Source of the DNA: Micropterix aruncella
Lineage: Eukaryota; Arthropoda; Insecta; Lepidoptera; Micropterigidae
Direction: 5' to 3'
DNA length: 64,000 nt
NCBI GenBank assembly: GCA_944548615.1
Contig: OX155952.1
Location: 41,542,185 to 41,606,184 of the forward strand
A model generated the notes under the pieces. It was not told where the DNA came from. It searched no databases and saw nothing but the letters and a program-made list of their open reading frames with translations. A program made the translations under genes and the position numbers. Positions 1-11,451 of the stretch are shown one piece after another (position 1 is the first letter of the stretch; each line of letters starts with the position of its first letter).

Positions 1-371
1 AGGATACACTGAAAGAGCTATCGGCTGACAGCTCTTTCATTATACCCTGTATAGACAGGGTAGACTGAAACGGCGGCTGCAACGTCGCCGAAACGTCGGT
101 TGCTACAAAATTCACGCTGCAAATCCGTATTTTTATCTTATTTATAATGTCAAACAAGCGCGATAGTCTCCGATTTCATATTCTTTTGCCTAATTTTTGT
201 ATTAACAACTGGAAATAAATATATATTTTTTATATTAACACCTGAACATCGCATATTCAAAATAAAACGTATAATTACATTTCTATATTAATATAGATAT
301 GTTATGTGGGTAGTTAGATAAAGGTCTAAAGTTTCATGTGTATACCTATAGAATTATTCAATATTTTTTAA
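1..371. other. AT-rich stretch without a gene
   Basis: No coding signal is seen. A small hairpin (gaaagagct at 11-19, agctctttc at 30-38) lies at the edge and may be the cut end of an element that continues outside the window. The part at 61-151 is a dispersed repeat described separately. The rest is AT-rich DNA. Confidence 0.5.
61..151 (+). repeat. Dispersed repeat, copy 1 of 2
   Basis: About 90 bp matching 29821-29907 in the same orientation. Both carry the core cggcg.ttgcaac.tcgccgaaac, then a tac.aatttca segment and a ttatttataat tail. The AT-rich end and conserved GC-rich core suggest the 3' end of a retroelement. This is inferred from two copies only and the family was not recognised. 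Confidence 0.5.
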
Positions 372-1071
372 GCTATTGCATAGCTTTTATCGCGGGCCTT
401 AGGCCAGCGCGGCGACCGAATGAAGAAATTTCTTAACGAAAATTAATGATTTTAAACTGATAATTACGTCTAAACTAGTAATGATTACGATTCGAAAAAA
501 ATATATGTTAAACAAGAACATTTTCCTAATATTACTAGCTTTGAATATTTTAGATTTTCTTTATATTACATAGTGTAACTAATTTGTGAAATTAGGTCTA
601 ACCGAACACAAAAACGACTACTACGCAAATACTATCTGGCGTATTATTATGAAACCTGCACCATTTTAAAGATAATTTATTTATCTATCTTTTTATCTAC
701 GATTTTTTTTCGAATAATCCGTTTTTTTGCTTTATCGAATAAAAAATTCGTGCGCGGCGCTCTATCGGAAGACGTTTAAATTATTCCGAATCATTTGCTT
801 TCGCAGCCGCAAATGATTCGGAATAATTTAAACTGAAAATGATGATATTTTTTTCGAATCGTAAGCAGTACTCGTTTAGACGTAATTATCAGTTTAAAAT
901 AATTAATTTTCGTTAAGAAATTTCTTCATTCGGTCGCCGCGCTGGCCTAGGCCCGCGATAAAAGCTATGCAATCGCTTAATAAAATAAATAAATAATTAT
1001 AATTGCATAAGTTGTTAAAAATGCTATGCAATAGCTTTACCGCGGCAGTCCCCGAGTGCCACACGTATTTT
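372..1071 (+). mobile_element. Foldback-type non-autonomous element, copy 1
   Basis: Long inverted arms lie at about 372-506 and 844-974; both contain gcgggcc, ggtcgccgcgc in inverse sense and a taattacgtctaaac block. In the centre is a second, perfect inverted repeat (25-bp arms 774-798 and 809-833, 10-bp loop). The right end, cgcggcagtccccgagtg, is followed by ccacacgta and a T run. The same unit occurs in opposite orientation at 5043-5662 with matching limits. No coding capacity. The DNA would fold into a large hairpin. The class is unknown; a foldback or MITE-like DNA element is the best guess. Confidence 0.65.
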
Positions 1072-1200
1072 TTTTATATCTTATGAGAAATTATGCAGAA
1101 GATTATCGATGAAGGCTAACCAAAAAAGTATAATAATTTTCAAAATCCGATTTTTCAAATAGGTAACATCCCAGTGTCACTCTATAAGTCAATATACATT

Positions 1201-1298
<98 letters not shown>

Positions 1299-1640
1299 CG
1301 TATATATCCTCTAAAGAGGCAGGAAGTCTTTTAAAACTCAACTGTTTTTCACTAAAATTCAGCAACATTTTTCAGGAAAAAATACGAAACCCACAAAAAA
1401 CCACAACGGGATGTTTTTTGCCAAACTTTACTAAAAAAGTAATAAACTTCGAAAGTATTCAAATTCATTTAAAGTGTTCTTTAACTATTTGATTCTGAGA
1501 TTACGAAAATTTTTTCTCTATAGCAATTAATATGATCCTCGCAATTTTATCGAATTTAATTCGAGGATTAATCGCTACATAAAATAAACGTTTATTTAGA
1601 TCTTACCATTATATCGTTCCATTACATGGTATTATATTGC
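1072..1640. other. Intergenic DNA around an (AT)n array
   Basis: No gene is seen. The stretch holds an (AT)n array at 1204-1296 and otherwise featureless AT-rich DNA. Confidence 0.5.
1204..1296. repeat. (AT)n microsatellite
   Basis: An uninterrupted alternating AT run of about 93 bp. Any open frame read through it (alternating Ile-Tyr) is an artefact of the repeat. Confidence 0.97.
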
Positions 1641-2490
1641 TCAACTCCATAGTACGATTCGACAACTCTTATGAGCCGGCGAAATGCAGGTGGCGCTGAT
1701 AGCATTGTCCGGTGAAATTAACAGCACTGATAATTACAAGGTTTTTTTAAGAACTGATTTATTATAAAAACCCAATAATTTAACCAATAATAACAATAAT
1801 AACATTAAATTATATTAGTGCCATATACCTATTACATGTTTATATTGACTTATTACATAACATAAATAATATGGAGGGATTAGAATGCTATCTATTGTTT
1901 GTTTGTTTATACTCTTTATTGTGAAAATGTCACAATGGGCGGGTTTATTGTCATATGACAATCTCTTACAACCAACCGTGTTATATGTAGGTGTGCGTGT
2001 AACATGTCTGTAAGTGTGTGTCTTGTTATTGCATTCGATCGACAGAATTGAAAATGCAATTCCGTTAATTTGATCCCAACGGAAAATGGTGACCCGGCCG
2101 GGAATCGAACCCGGGACCTTACAATGTAAGATCAGGCGACCTAACCACTATGCCACGTTGTATCTGCATGGAATTATTTCGTTTTGAAACCGGTGTACCA
2201 AATTGAAAATTTTAATTTTTATGTATAAATAGTATTAATATAACAAGAGCTATGATTTTAAAATTCGTTTTTTATTATATTATTGTTTTATTTTGAGATA
2301 GACTACCGGCGTCTATCTCAAAATAGAATAGAACGGCGTCTATCTTTAGAACGCCATATATTGGGCAAAGGAATATTAGAGAAGATAACCAATGCTTGGA
2401 AGTATGAGTGCTATCTACACATTGCAGCGTTTCGTTGAAAATTCTAACTGCCAAACCGTAGTACGGCATTGAGCAATCACCCCATATATT
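1641..2490. mobile_element. MITE family A, copy 1, split by a SINE
   Basis: Family A has six copies in this window. Shared landmarks are the end gttgctcaa..ccatag, the block ggtggcgctgatagca, aaaacccaataattta, agtgccat, a gcgttct/cgccata block and a far end ctgcaatgtgtagat / gagcaatc...tata. Full copies (10593-11247, 55283-55915) are about 630-655 bp with imperfect inverted ends. Here the element is interrupted by a tRNA-derived SINE at 1893-2165, so the MITE is the older insertion. No transposase is encoded. Confidence 0.7.
1893..2165 (-). mobile_element. tRNA-derived SINE
   Basis: Reading the minus strand, the head (about 2165-2090) is tRNA-like. It has an A-box-like GTGGCATAGTGGTTAGG and a perfect B box GGTTCGATTCC, the internal RNA polymerase III promoter layout. 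A SINE body follows and then a tail ending in AATAAAGAGT and a (CAAA)n-type run. The last ~70 bp resemble the 3' end of the LINE at 12396-12709. A related copy lies at 63766-63960. The attached body and tail, and its position inside a MITE, argue against a functional tRNA gene. Confidence 0.85.
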
Positions 2491-2492
2491 TA

Positions 2493-4721
2493 ATGATAGG
2501 TCCTATTGCAGTATAAATCTTGGGTCTTTGGCTCCCTAATCTTACATATTTTTTGAAGAATCATTTGTGAAAATGCTAATATCATCTATATGAGAAATGT
2601 CTTTTGCCTGTCACTGAGCCTTAAATTTACTAGTATTGCCAGAGATACTCTTTCTTGGTGACTTTATCGCGTTATTCACAGCATTCTACCAGCCATATAG
2701 CGAAGGCCTGCGCAGCCTTTACCGTCGTATAATAGCCAATGTAAAAATCGACTTTGTAAAGAACACAACAGTTTATTTCACGTATTCTAGTGCCTGGGTG
2801 GGTGGTAATGGAAGAAATTCAAAAGATCGCCTACAAATGGCCGCATTGATGAGCCTACAAATATATTGACTCAAGAGTCGTTCATATTCCGGGCCATAAA
2901 CTTTATTGTTGCCTGGGCCGGTGATTTACAATACATTTTTTACAGCCTCGCTGATTAGGCTTGGACGGGAAATACGACGCCGGTGGTCCGCAGCAAGTGA
3001 TTTCGAGACACCTCCCCTCCGGCCCCCCGGCCTCCCGAGGCTCCCCATGGCCCACGAAGCCCCCGGCGGTCGCCGCTGCTGCAGCGCAGATTCGTCAACG
3101 CAATTAGCCAGGTGCTCGCAGCTCATTCATTCAAATTACAAGGTTTATCCTCTATTATTTCGGCGGGCGGATTTCTAATACCGCGCAGGTCGATCAGAAA
3201 GTTCGGTTCAGTTCAGTTCTTTATTTCGAGACAAGCTGCCCTGTGGCGTAGCTAGAGGGGGGCGGTCCTCCCAGCGAGGCACTTTCTCGGGGGCAGCACT
3301 TCCTTTGGGACGGCATTCTTGGTTTTTAATCATTTGATTTTTCGTGAATGAAAGAAACCATAATGCGATGTTACAAAATGCACATCAGCAAAATGTGACT
3401 AGTGCGATCATAAGTGCGATAATTTATTTGCATTCGATTTTCCTCCCATAAGAAATTACGGTAAATACGAATGATTAATGTAATATGCCTCGAGAATGAT
3501 TTGTAAAAGTAATAAGAATAGCTTGTAATAGTAATATGATGCCTCGGAATAGCTTGTGAAGTAGTAGTTTGTGGCGATTGTAACGTAGACTTGCTAGTAG
3601 GTACGCCTCTAAACCATATGTTTGTATCTCTATTTCTATCATTTATTTTACATCATGTTTTTTCGGAATCAAGGAGAATGCCTCGATAATATTTATTGTG
3701 ATTGTAAATGTATATTCACATCTGTATAGATAAAGCGTTTATTAACTGTTTTAAATCAGATCATAGTGGACTGATTATAGCTTTTTAGAAAATGAATATA
3801 AAAACAAAAATTAACTTGTATGTAAACCTGTCACAAATATAAAACTACAAAGTTATAGAACCAGCCTTGATTCAAAATTGCCCTTACTATTTTTAACAAA
3901 ATGCTTTTAACAAAGCCTTTTAACCGCTGGAATGCCAATACCGCCGATCGGTCGTATTTCTTTTGTGACAATTCGCAGGCAGACGATCTCTGTTTCATGC
4001 AATTATATAATTATATGCGAAAAAAGTCATACAATAGTATGCTTGCCCTAATACGTCTACAAACAAATATTCGTGGGTTGAAAACATGACGTCGTGAGTT
4101 TCATTCCCATGGGTGGCTCTCTAAGGGTTAAATAAGATGGTATTAAACTGTACAATGATCTATTTGAAACTATGTCATCGGAATTGAATGAAGTTTTGTA
4201 AAAAAGGAAAATAAGTGTAACAAGAGTCACTTCATCGTTCAATTGCAATAAATTACATTCCTAATTAATCCACTCCTCCTGTCCTGTCAAAAAGGGACGG
4301 CTTATTATTGTCGTGAAAAAAATAATTAAGATTTTACCACTACAAACTAATTAAAAAAATTAGGATTTCACTATATATTTTTTTCATTTAAGCTTATTTG
4401 TCGGTATACGTCGGCTGTGCGTTGGTATTTATAGTTTTGCGGGAAAATGCCCAAAGGTATGGCTAAAATTCAAATGTAACAAAATATTTAATAAACCTAA
4501 AATTTAAGACCTAATATTTTAAAAATGTTTATAATGAGATACATTAAATGCTATTAAATATTAAGTACATACCCTCGATGTGACGCTCCATGTCAAAAAA
4601 TTGTTAAATCCCTGGTAAGAATCAGTATATTTTACAAAAGACAAATGGTTTAAAAACGTTATTAAGAACTGCAAGTTACGCACCATTGACTATCAAAGTT
4701 CACCTGGCATTCACATTAAGT
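2493..4721. other. Unassigned DNA with one GC-rich patch
   Basis: No supported gene. A GC-rich patch at about 2930-3290 stands out from the AT-rich surroundings and could be host regulatory DNA or a 5'-UTR exon; it has no convincing frame. The remainder is AT-rich single-copy-looking DNA. Confidence 0.4.
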
Positions 4722-5880
4722 CACAAAAAGTAGTTATTTATATTTAAAAAATAATTTAAATCGTCAGGTATTGTTTATTGGTCATATTATCAACAATTAT
4801 GAATTCTTCTCAAAATAAGTAAATTTATCGTCTCAAGTGTTTAAAACAAAAGACTTTTCCCTTTTACTGCATATAATTTCCCTTTTGCTGCATAAATGGT
4901 TAAAGAGATAATTGGACATAGGCATGGAACCGCGACCGTATCTCGGGTTGGAACTCCTGAAAGACAATATATTTTGGTACCAAATAATAACATTATATCT
5001 AATATAGTATACTGAGAAGTTTTGAACAATAAAAAAAAAATACGTGTGGCACTCGGGGACTGCCGCGGTAAAGCTTATGCAATTTTTGCATAAGCTTGCA
5101 ATATTTGACAACTTTAACAGTGCAATATTTAACAACTTATGCAATTATAATTATTTATTTATTTTATTTTTTCTGATATCAGATAACTGCGCTCTATTGG
5201 AAAACGTTGAAATTATTCCGAATCATTTGCGGCTGCGAAAGCAAATGATTAGGAATAATTTAAACGTCTTCCGATAGAGCGCCGCGCACGAATTTTTTAT
5301 TCGATATTTTTTATCGATAATTTTTTATTCGATACAAAAAAAACGGATTATTCGAAAAAAATCGTAGATAAAAAGATAGATAATTAAATTGTCTTTAAAA
5401 TAGTATTTGCGTAGTAGTCGTTTTTGTGTTCGGTTAGACCTAATTTCACAAATTAATTACACTATGTAATATAAAGAAAATCTAAAATATTTAAAGTTAA
5501 GAATATTAGGAAAATGTTCTTGTTTAACATATATTTTTTTCGAATCGTAATCAGTACTCGTTTAGACGTAATTATCAGTTTAAAATCATTAATTTTCGTT
5601 AAGAAATTTCTGCATTCGGTCGCCGCGCTGGCCTAGGCCCGCGATAAAAGCTATGCAATAATTTATTCAATTATAATCATTTCATTCACTCATTTGAAAC
5701 CCGGTAATATAGCCAAATTGGCATGCAAATACATACATATGTACATATGCAGAAAAATATAACTCTCCTTTTGGCAGTCAGGAAATAAATCATAACACTC
5801 AGTACTAACCGAACCCCACTCATAATTTCATCACAAGTAAAAATGTTTACAGCCCAACGAAGTGGGCATGGGCCAGCTAG
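4722..5880 (+). mobile_element. Helitron, 3' end intact, split by a nested insertion
   Basis: Matches the Helitrons at 38087-38836 and 53290-53976 from aagtcacaaaaagta at 4722 to the 3' end. The terminus carries the gcccaacgaagtgggc hairpin and ends ggccagCTAG at 5880, followed by T, as expected for Helitron insertion between A and T. The match is broken between about 4907 and 5714 by a block that contains foldback copy 2. The 5' end (TCTATACTAAT...) is missing. Non-autonomous: no Rep/helicase is encoded. Confidence 0.8.
5043..5662 (-). mobile_element. Foldback-type non-autonomous element, copy 2
   Basis: Reverse-oriented relative of 372-1071. It begins with acgtgtggcactcgggg after an A run and ends with ggcccgcgataaaagc. 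It keeps the central inverted repeat (gaatcatttgc / gcaaatgatt) and the tcttccgatagagcg block. It lacks the extra outer arm on one side. It lies inside a Helitron, so it inserted later. Confidence 0.65.
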
Positions 5881-5881
5881 T

Positions 5882-6242
5882 TTGGTATACAGGTTTCAAT
5901 ACGTAATATTTACGCACTTTAACGTTCAGATAGACTAATATATGGCATTCTATCTCTCCGTGTTATTTCTGTGTTGTAACCAGCTACTGCGGAAATGCGT
6001 TAGATGGCACTAATAATTGAATGTTATTATTGTTATTATTGGTAAAATTATTGGGTTTTTATAAGCAATCAGTCCTTTAGAATAAACCTTTCAATATCAA
6101 TGTTATTATAGACAACCAAATAAATTGCTGTTAGTATCGCCGTACAATGCTATCAGCGCCACTCGCATGTCACTGGCGCGGCGTGCATGGGTTTCCAAAA
6201 CGTACTATGGCATTGAACAATCTACAACGCTAAAAAATCAAT
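5882..6242. mobile_element. MITE family A, copy 2 (half)
   Basis: Shares the tacgcacttta, ggcattctatct, aataattgaatgttattatt, attgggtttttataa and gctatcagcgccac landmarks with the other family A copies. Only one half is present, starting directly after the Helitron end at 5880. Either the Helitron landed in the MITE and the other half was lost, or the MITE is truncated. Confidence 0.7.
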
Positions 6243-8184
6243 GCTAAAACGTAGCGGTTCAGATGTGAACCAACGCAACGTGTAGCTTCAAAATGGATTC
6301 AGAGCCATACAATAAATATAGACGCCGTCTCAAAACATCCTGAATGGCCCTTAAAGTAGATATTAAATTTGCTGTAAATGGTCAAATGAGAGCTGATGTC
6401 TATAGGCCCACCCACGACGCAGCCGCCATCTACAGTGCGACTGTGTTACCGTTTCGAAAAAAAAGAGCTGAACATTGTCGCATGTGACACCACAGAAATC
6501 TCGCAACAATGCCCGAACGCCCGAGCTGACGAAGTAATCGCTGAAGATTTATGGGGCATGTCTTCCAGTTATATAGAAGGTCGACTCGAGTATTTCTAAA
6601 CGGGCACAAATGAAGCAATCTCAAGAATTTCAACGGCGACGAGACACTTTTATCGTACGGACATAAATAAGGGGAATTCCTGGACGCGGTCATAATGGAG
6701 CGATAAAAAATGGACAGAGATTCATAACAGAAGAGTTGGGATCGAGACGCATAACTCATCCTTGTCGGAAATTCTTTCAGTGTAGATGCTGTGTTTCTAG
6801 TTTTTACACATTTGCGAATGACAAAGATCCAATTAAATCAAAATCAAATAAACAGCTGAGATCCAATTGAAAGAGCCGCCAAAGAAAACCAGATGGCCAC
6901 TTTTTTGGTACTACACTCAGGAACAATGAATCCGGGTCACCAATATAAAACCCTTATATCTCGAAAACTAAGAACGCTAGCTTATTCAAATAAGAGTACT
7001 TTATATATTATTTCATACTTCTCTAATAAAATTAATAAAACTTATTGCTTGCTGTGGAGTAATGCCATCAAAATGGCTAAAAACAAAATAAATGATTTTT
7101 TGAAAGTTGACTACGGATTCCCTGAGTTTGCTTTTGTTTCTGTTCTGTCACAAAAAAATATATAAGAAGCGTTTCTGGTATTTAATATTCATTATTGATT
7201 TGGTAATTATTAAATAAGCTAGTATTCTTAGTTTCCGAAATAATAAGGTGAACCTGAGATATGCATGGGAACCAGCATATCAGAAGAACACTTGTTTCAT
7301 GATTTTTTGAAAAATATTGACATTCAGGCTTGAAACTGATTTCGAAAATTTTCAATCGCGATTACTCCTACATTGTAAGCGGTGAGTGTGTTTTATTTTA
7401 ATATAATTATCTTGGCTAGCATCCTACTTAGCCACATTTTTTATTTAGGCCCTAAATTAATTACAATTAATTTAAACGCGAGAAGGTTCTGAGAGTTACG
7501 CTAAATATGCTTTACATTAACACCCTTATTTATTTATTTAAGAATTAATTACTATAAAATATTGATTTTGCTTACGAAACTAACAGGAACCGAATGGCAA
7601 AGCCTTAACCTTTTGCTTATTTGATTCTGTCACCCAACTGGGATTAGCCTGTTTTAGGGTGGACAAGACTCTAATATTACAAAAAAATATGTTAGAAAGG
7701 TTATACCACCACTGTGCACAGATAGTTCAACTGCGTGAGCTCTGCGATCGAACGTTTAGTATCTGCCCGCTCGCCGGCGCGCACGCATGTGGAATCTGTG
7801 TCTGACGCTTCATCAACGCTGGATTTTTATCGCTCAAACCCCTCAAAAGTGATCCGGCCTATTTTCTCGCGGGTCCGCCCATTTCAGATATTTTTGTCAA
7901 GTCTTATGTCGTCTTAAGAGATAATCTATTTTATTCAACTCCGTTGAACATATGAAACAAAAATAATAGAAGATTTTTCTTCACGCAGATAAGTAGGGGA
8001 AGGGGTTGCAGGAAAAGGAGATTTTTCAAAAATAGGTTGATGATAGTTTTAAGACAATTTATTAGTTGGTACCTGTTTCTTCCTTAGATGTTTTACTATA
8101 TGTATAACAAACCTTTTTTGATCTAAAAAGTAAAAAAATATTTAAATTTTTTGCCTTGTAATAAATAGTCTAAAATAACGATAG
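6243..8184. other. Unassigned DNA
   Basis: Short open frames exist on both strands (for example 6396-6599, 6893-7165) but none shows a recognisable domain or motif. A moderately GC-rich patch lies at 7730-7870. I assign nothing here. Confidence 0.4.
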
Positions 8185-8186
8185 TA

Positions 8187-8398
8187 CTGTTGAGGACTGA
8201 GCTAAATGTAAGCGGTGGCTGAGGTGCGGGGACCAGCGTTGGTAAAACACGCCTTCTTTCGTTAGCGTACATACCTATACCTATTACTGTCTAGTAGCAC
8301 CGGGCGAGTGATGTCACACTTATAAAGTCTGTGGTAGGAGACTGAACGTCTGTCCCAGCACCTCAGCAATCGCGTACATTTAGCTCAGTCCTCAACTG
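8187..8398. mobile_element. Short TIR element with TA target duplication
   Basis: A 212-bp element with about 40-bp imperfect terminal inverted repeats. The left end reads ttgaggactgagctaaatg; its inverse, catttagctcagtcctcaa, is at the right end, with a gctgaggtgc block inside each arm. TA dinucleotides flank both sides (8185-8186, 8399-8400). Ends close to CAGTTGAGG plus a TA duplication fit a Tc1/mariner-type MITE; the family is inferred. Confidence 0.75.
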
Positions 8399-8588
8399 TA
8401 TATGGGATATAGTACTTATAGTGTTAAGGAGACAGATTGATTACAATACATAGATTAATTAACACAATGCATCTTCATCAGATAAGTAATCGTCCATTTA
8501 ATAATACCTGTACTTTTCTACACAGTGTGTTTTTGAGTGGCTTTTTCAGTAAATTTAAAATTTATTCAGGAATTTTATTATAAATTAT

Positions 8589-8610
8589 CTAACCTAACCT
8601 AACCTAACCC
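8589..8610. repeat. Short CCTAA (TTAGG-type) run
   Basis: Four near-perfect CCTAA units immediately before the C2H2-bearing non-LTR relic. TTAGG is the usual insect telomere unit. An interstitial run this short may be a target-site trace or chance. Confidence 0.7.
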
Positions 8611-9539
8611 CAAACAACGACACGGCTAAAACGACACCGGACCTTGCTTGCCCTATCTGCGGGAAACAATATAAACGATTAGCATGGTTAAATAAACACA
8701 TTGCTGGGCACGATGATAGCGACGCTGCACGTCAGTGTCTTAAACCGTCGCAAGGAGTCACGGACAGAGTTGAACCTCACATGTCCCTTGACTCCACATC
8801 TGCCCGCAGTTTGCCACCCGACCGGTCTCCTCTACCCGCGCAAATCGTATCCTTCCCTCCTCTAAAATTCCCTTCACTTGCGAAAGAGGACTGGGAATTT
8901 CATAATAATAATTTAACTTCTATTCTTGACCACTCTGTGAACCGTAATGCCCCTGCCAGCGTCCAGCTGTCGTCCTTCCAGGTGGCGGTCCATGAATACT
9001 TCTCGGGTGTTTACCCAAAATCTACCCATGTCGACCCGGTTCACAGAGAAAACGCATTTAAGGCAAAGCTCCGTAGGCAAAAGCGGCTACTTCGTCGCCA
9101 GTTACGTGAAGCCAAGAAAGCCGGGGATAAAGCCCTCTGCCACAACTTCTCGCGCGCGTACCGCTCTATACTAAAACTCATACAGAGCGTAGCAAGGCAA
9201 AACGACAAGCGCAAGGCAGCATTTCTCAAATCCAAAGAGGAAGCCCGGTTCGATAAAAACCGTTTTAACTACAGCAAAACGGTTTTGTCTGCCGCCAAGG
9301 GAAAAATCCAAATCCCGGAAGAAATGGCCACGGAATATTTTTCGACCACGTATGAGGACCCAATGCGGCTCCATAATTACAGCCCTCCGCCGGGCATTAC
9401 ACCTCCGCCCCTGCCTACGGTAGCTTTTGCTTTTTCCAGAAAAATAATCAACTCTTTCTTAGAAAAATTATCTAAAACTGCGATTTGCGCATCTCAAATT
9501 CTATGGCTTCGAAGGGGGAGTGAATGGGTGGTAAGGTGA
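8598..9539 (+). pseudogene. N-terminal part of a C2H2-finger non-LTR retrotransposon ORF
   Basis: The frame is open from 8598 (in-frame stop at 8595); an ATG-started reading begins only at 8781, downstream of the finger. The finger at about 8649-8711 reads CPICGKQYKRLAWLNKHIAGH, a canonical C-X2-C-X12-H-X3-H. A basic stretch follows (LRRQKRLLRRQLREAKKAG), then a segment typical of the lead-in to a reverse transcriptase (TEYFSTTYEDPMR; SPPPGITPPPLP). At about 9480 the RT homology stops at LSKTA and the frame runs into the element's 3' region, ending at 9539. The RT core is therefore deleted. C2H2 fingers plus this layout recall R2/NeSL-like elements; the clade is uncertain. Confidence 0.7.
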
Positions 9540-9705
9540 ACGCTCACATGTGGCAAGACAGCTGTCCTAAACCTACCACAGCCGGTTCGTAAGTCCGGAA
9601 TCCACTGCTCACCCCCCAGAAGTGTAAAAAAAAAATAGTAAGTATTATGATGGGCCCGACTCCGGTCGGTGAATTCCATGGCAGCTCCGTTTGTATTTAT
9701 TATTA
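9493..9705 (+). repeat. 3' segment of the C2H2 non-LTR element, copy 1
   Basis: Highly similar to 47468-47672: shared aaattctatggcttcgaag, gacagctgtcctaaa, tattatgatgggcccc and ccatggcagctccgtttg-like blocks. At this locus it directly follows the deleted ORF, so it is probably the 3'-UTR of that element. Confidence 0.65.
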
Positions 9706-10592
9706 TGGGTAAACGTCCCCATAAAATATGATCTTGGTAACTGAAAGTTTATTTTTATCGCATTTACATTGCGGCGGTCGCTTACTTTCGTGAACTGTGT
9801 TAGGTTTTGATGACATATATTAATTATATTTGCAAAAATAAATTGACAAGTCGAGATAAGGATACGAGAACGACTCCCCTCGGTCGATCATCCGACCGGC
9901 AAGCGTTTCGTCGAAGCGTCCATGTTTCGGTTGGGGACATGCGTCGATAGCGTTCCGAGATAAAAACGAAATAATAAAAACAAAAGGATGTCGGATGAGA
10001 ATAAACCGCTTTTGGGCGGGAGCGCAAACATCCGGTGCGGCGAAACGCGCGAGACGCGACGAGACAGCCGCTTCCGGGGACGCCGACCAAAAACAACACG
10101 AACCACAGACAACGGCCGCCATCTTCCCGCCATTTTTATTCACTCCCTTCGTGGTTTCTTTCTTATTTGGTTCTATTGCGAGGTGCGAAATTGGTTGTTC
10201 TGACGAGAATCTTCCTGAAGCGAGAAACTGTGACTACCATGAAAGCAACAAACAGTCTACGTTGGAACAGGCGGCAGCCTAGTTACGTTATGACTTTTGT
10301 ATATTGTGACTACTGATAATTTGAAATCAACAAAATAATTTGAAAAATTTGAACACAATTAATGTACCTACGAAGGGCTTACTTCTTTTCAGTTGTAGAA
10401 GTCGGAAAAAATCCAGTATAAATGGCAACTTTATTGGAATCTTAGTGACAGATGACAGAAACTATATATGCTCAGATTTGTCTACATATTAGATAATTGA
10501 AGTAAGGATATATGGTGTGCCCAAGCACACCGAAATAACGGGGAATACATAGAAAACGAGAAATACAAAATAACCGAAATAATCTATTACCA
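9706..10592. other. Unassigned DNA with a CpG-rich patch
   Basis: 9850-10150 is CpG-rich compared with its surroundings, and several overlapping short open frames result from that base composition on both strands. No domain is recognisable. It could be a host promoter or 5'-UTR region, without proof. Confidence 0.4.
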
Positions 10593-11247
10593 CTGCTTAT
10601 ATAGCGTATTCGATTGATCAATTCTGCACTACGATTTGGCAGCTAGGGTGTTACTACAAAACGCAACGTGTAGATGGCACTCGTAGTTCCAAACATTCAT
10701 TAATCCTCTCTTATCATGAGTATGGCGGCGTTCGTGGTATAACAGTATGGTGGCGCACTATAGATAGCGCTATAAACACGCCTATGCGGTATCTTATCTC
10801 GAAATAAAAAAAATAAACGGACCAATTCAAAATCATAGCTTTTATTAGTTAAATATATTACATAAAGATGTATTTTTTTATTTGGTATAAGTACATAATT
10901 ACGCACTTAAATCACAAATAGACTAATAGATGGCATTCTATCATTTGGTATTATTTCTGTGATGTAATCAGCCTACGAGTATATAAAAAATGAGATAGAT
11001 TGTACTATCCATTGAATGTTATTATTATTATTATTATTACTAATTAAATTATGTTGTTTTATAAGCGATCAGTCCTTTATATATAAAAAACATTCATTAT
11101 CAATTTTATTATAGACAGTCAAATAAACTACTATTAGTATCGCCTTTGGTGCTATCAGCACCACCTGCATTTTGCCGGCGCAAACGGGTTGCTGAATAAT
11201 GCTATGGAGTTGAGCGATCTTTATTAATCAATTACCATATTTAACAA
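10593..11247. mobile_element. MITE family A, copy 3 (full length)
   Basis: Runs from tatatagcgtattcgattg to ggagttgagcgatc. All family landmarks are in order: acgcaacgtgtagatggca, gtggcgcactatagat, tacgcactta, ggcattctatc, gaatgttattattatta, ctatcagcaccacctgca. The ends are imperfect inverted repeats around ttgctcaa/ttgagcga. No coding capacity. Confidence 0.75.
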
Positions 11248-11451
11248 TATTTAATCTATGATATTAGATAATTGGAATGTGAATATTCGTGGGCCATAAT
11301 GACATGGAATAGAATAGAATGGACTATGATAGGGGAATAGAAAGAAAATGACAAATAGAAAATAACCAAAATGACCTACCACTCTAATAAAATGAATGTA
11401 TTTTTGCTTACGCACGAAACTAGCTTTCGAATCAGTAATTTCAATAAGTTG

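Noticed and set aside
1199..1492. Open frame beginning with a long Ile-Tyr run
   Set aside because: It is the (AT)n array read in frame; the tail has no protein motif.
2085..2165. tRNA gene on the minus strand
   Set aside because: The perfect B box belongs to a SINE head: a SINE body and LINE-like tail follow, a related copy is at 63766, and it lies inside a MITE.
6396..6759. Opposite-strand frames of 67 and 109 codons
   Set aside because: No motif in either; could not be tied to any element or gene.
9820..10316. Several overlapping Arg/Pro-rich frames on both strands
   Set aside because: Overlap in all frames is expected from the CpG-rich patch; none has a recognisable motif.
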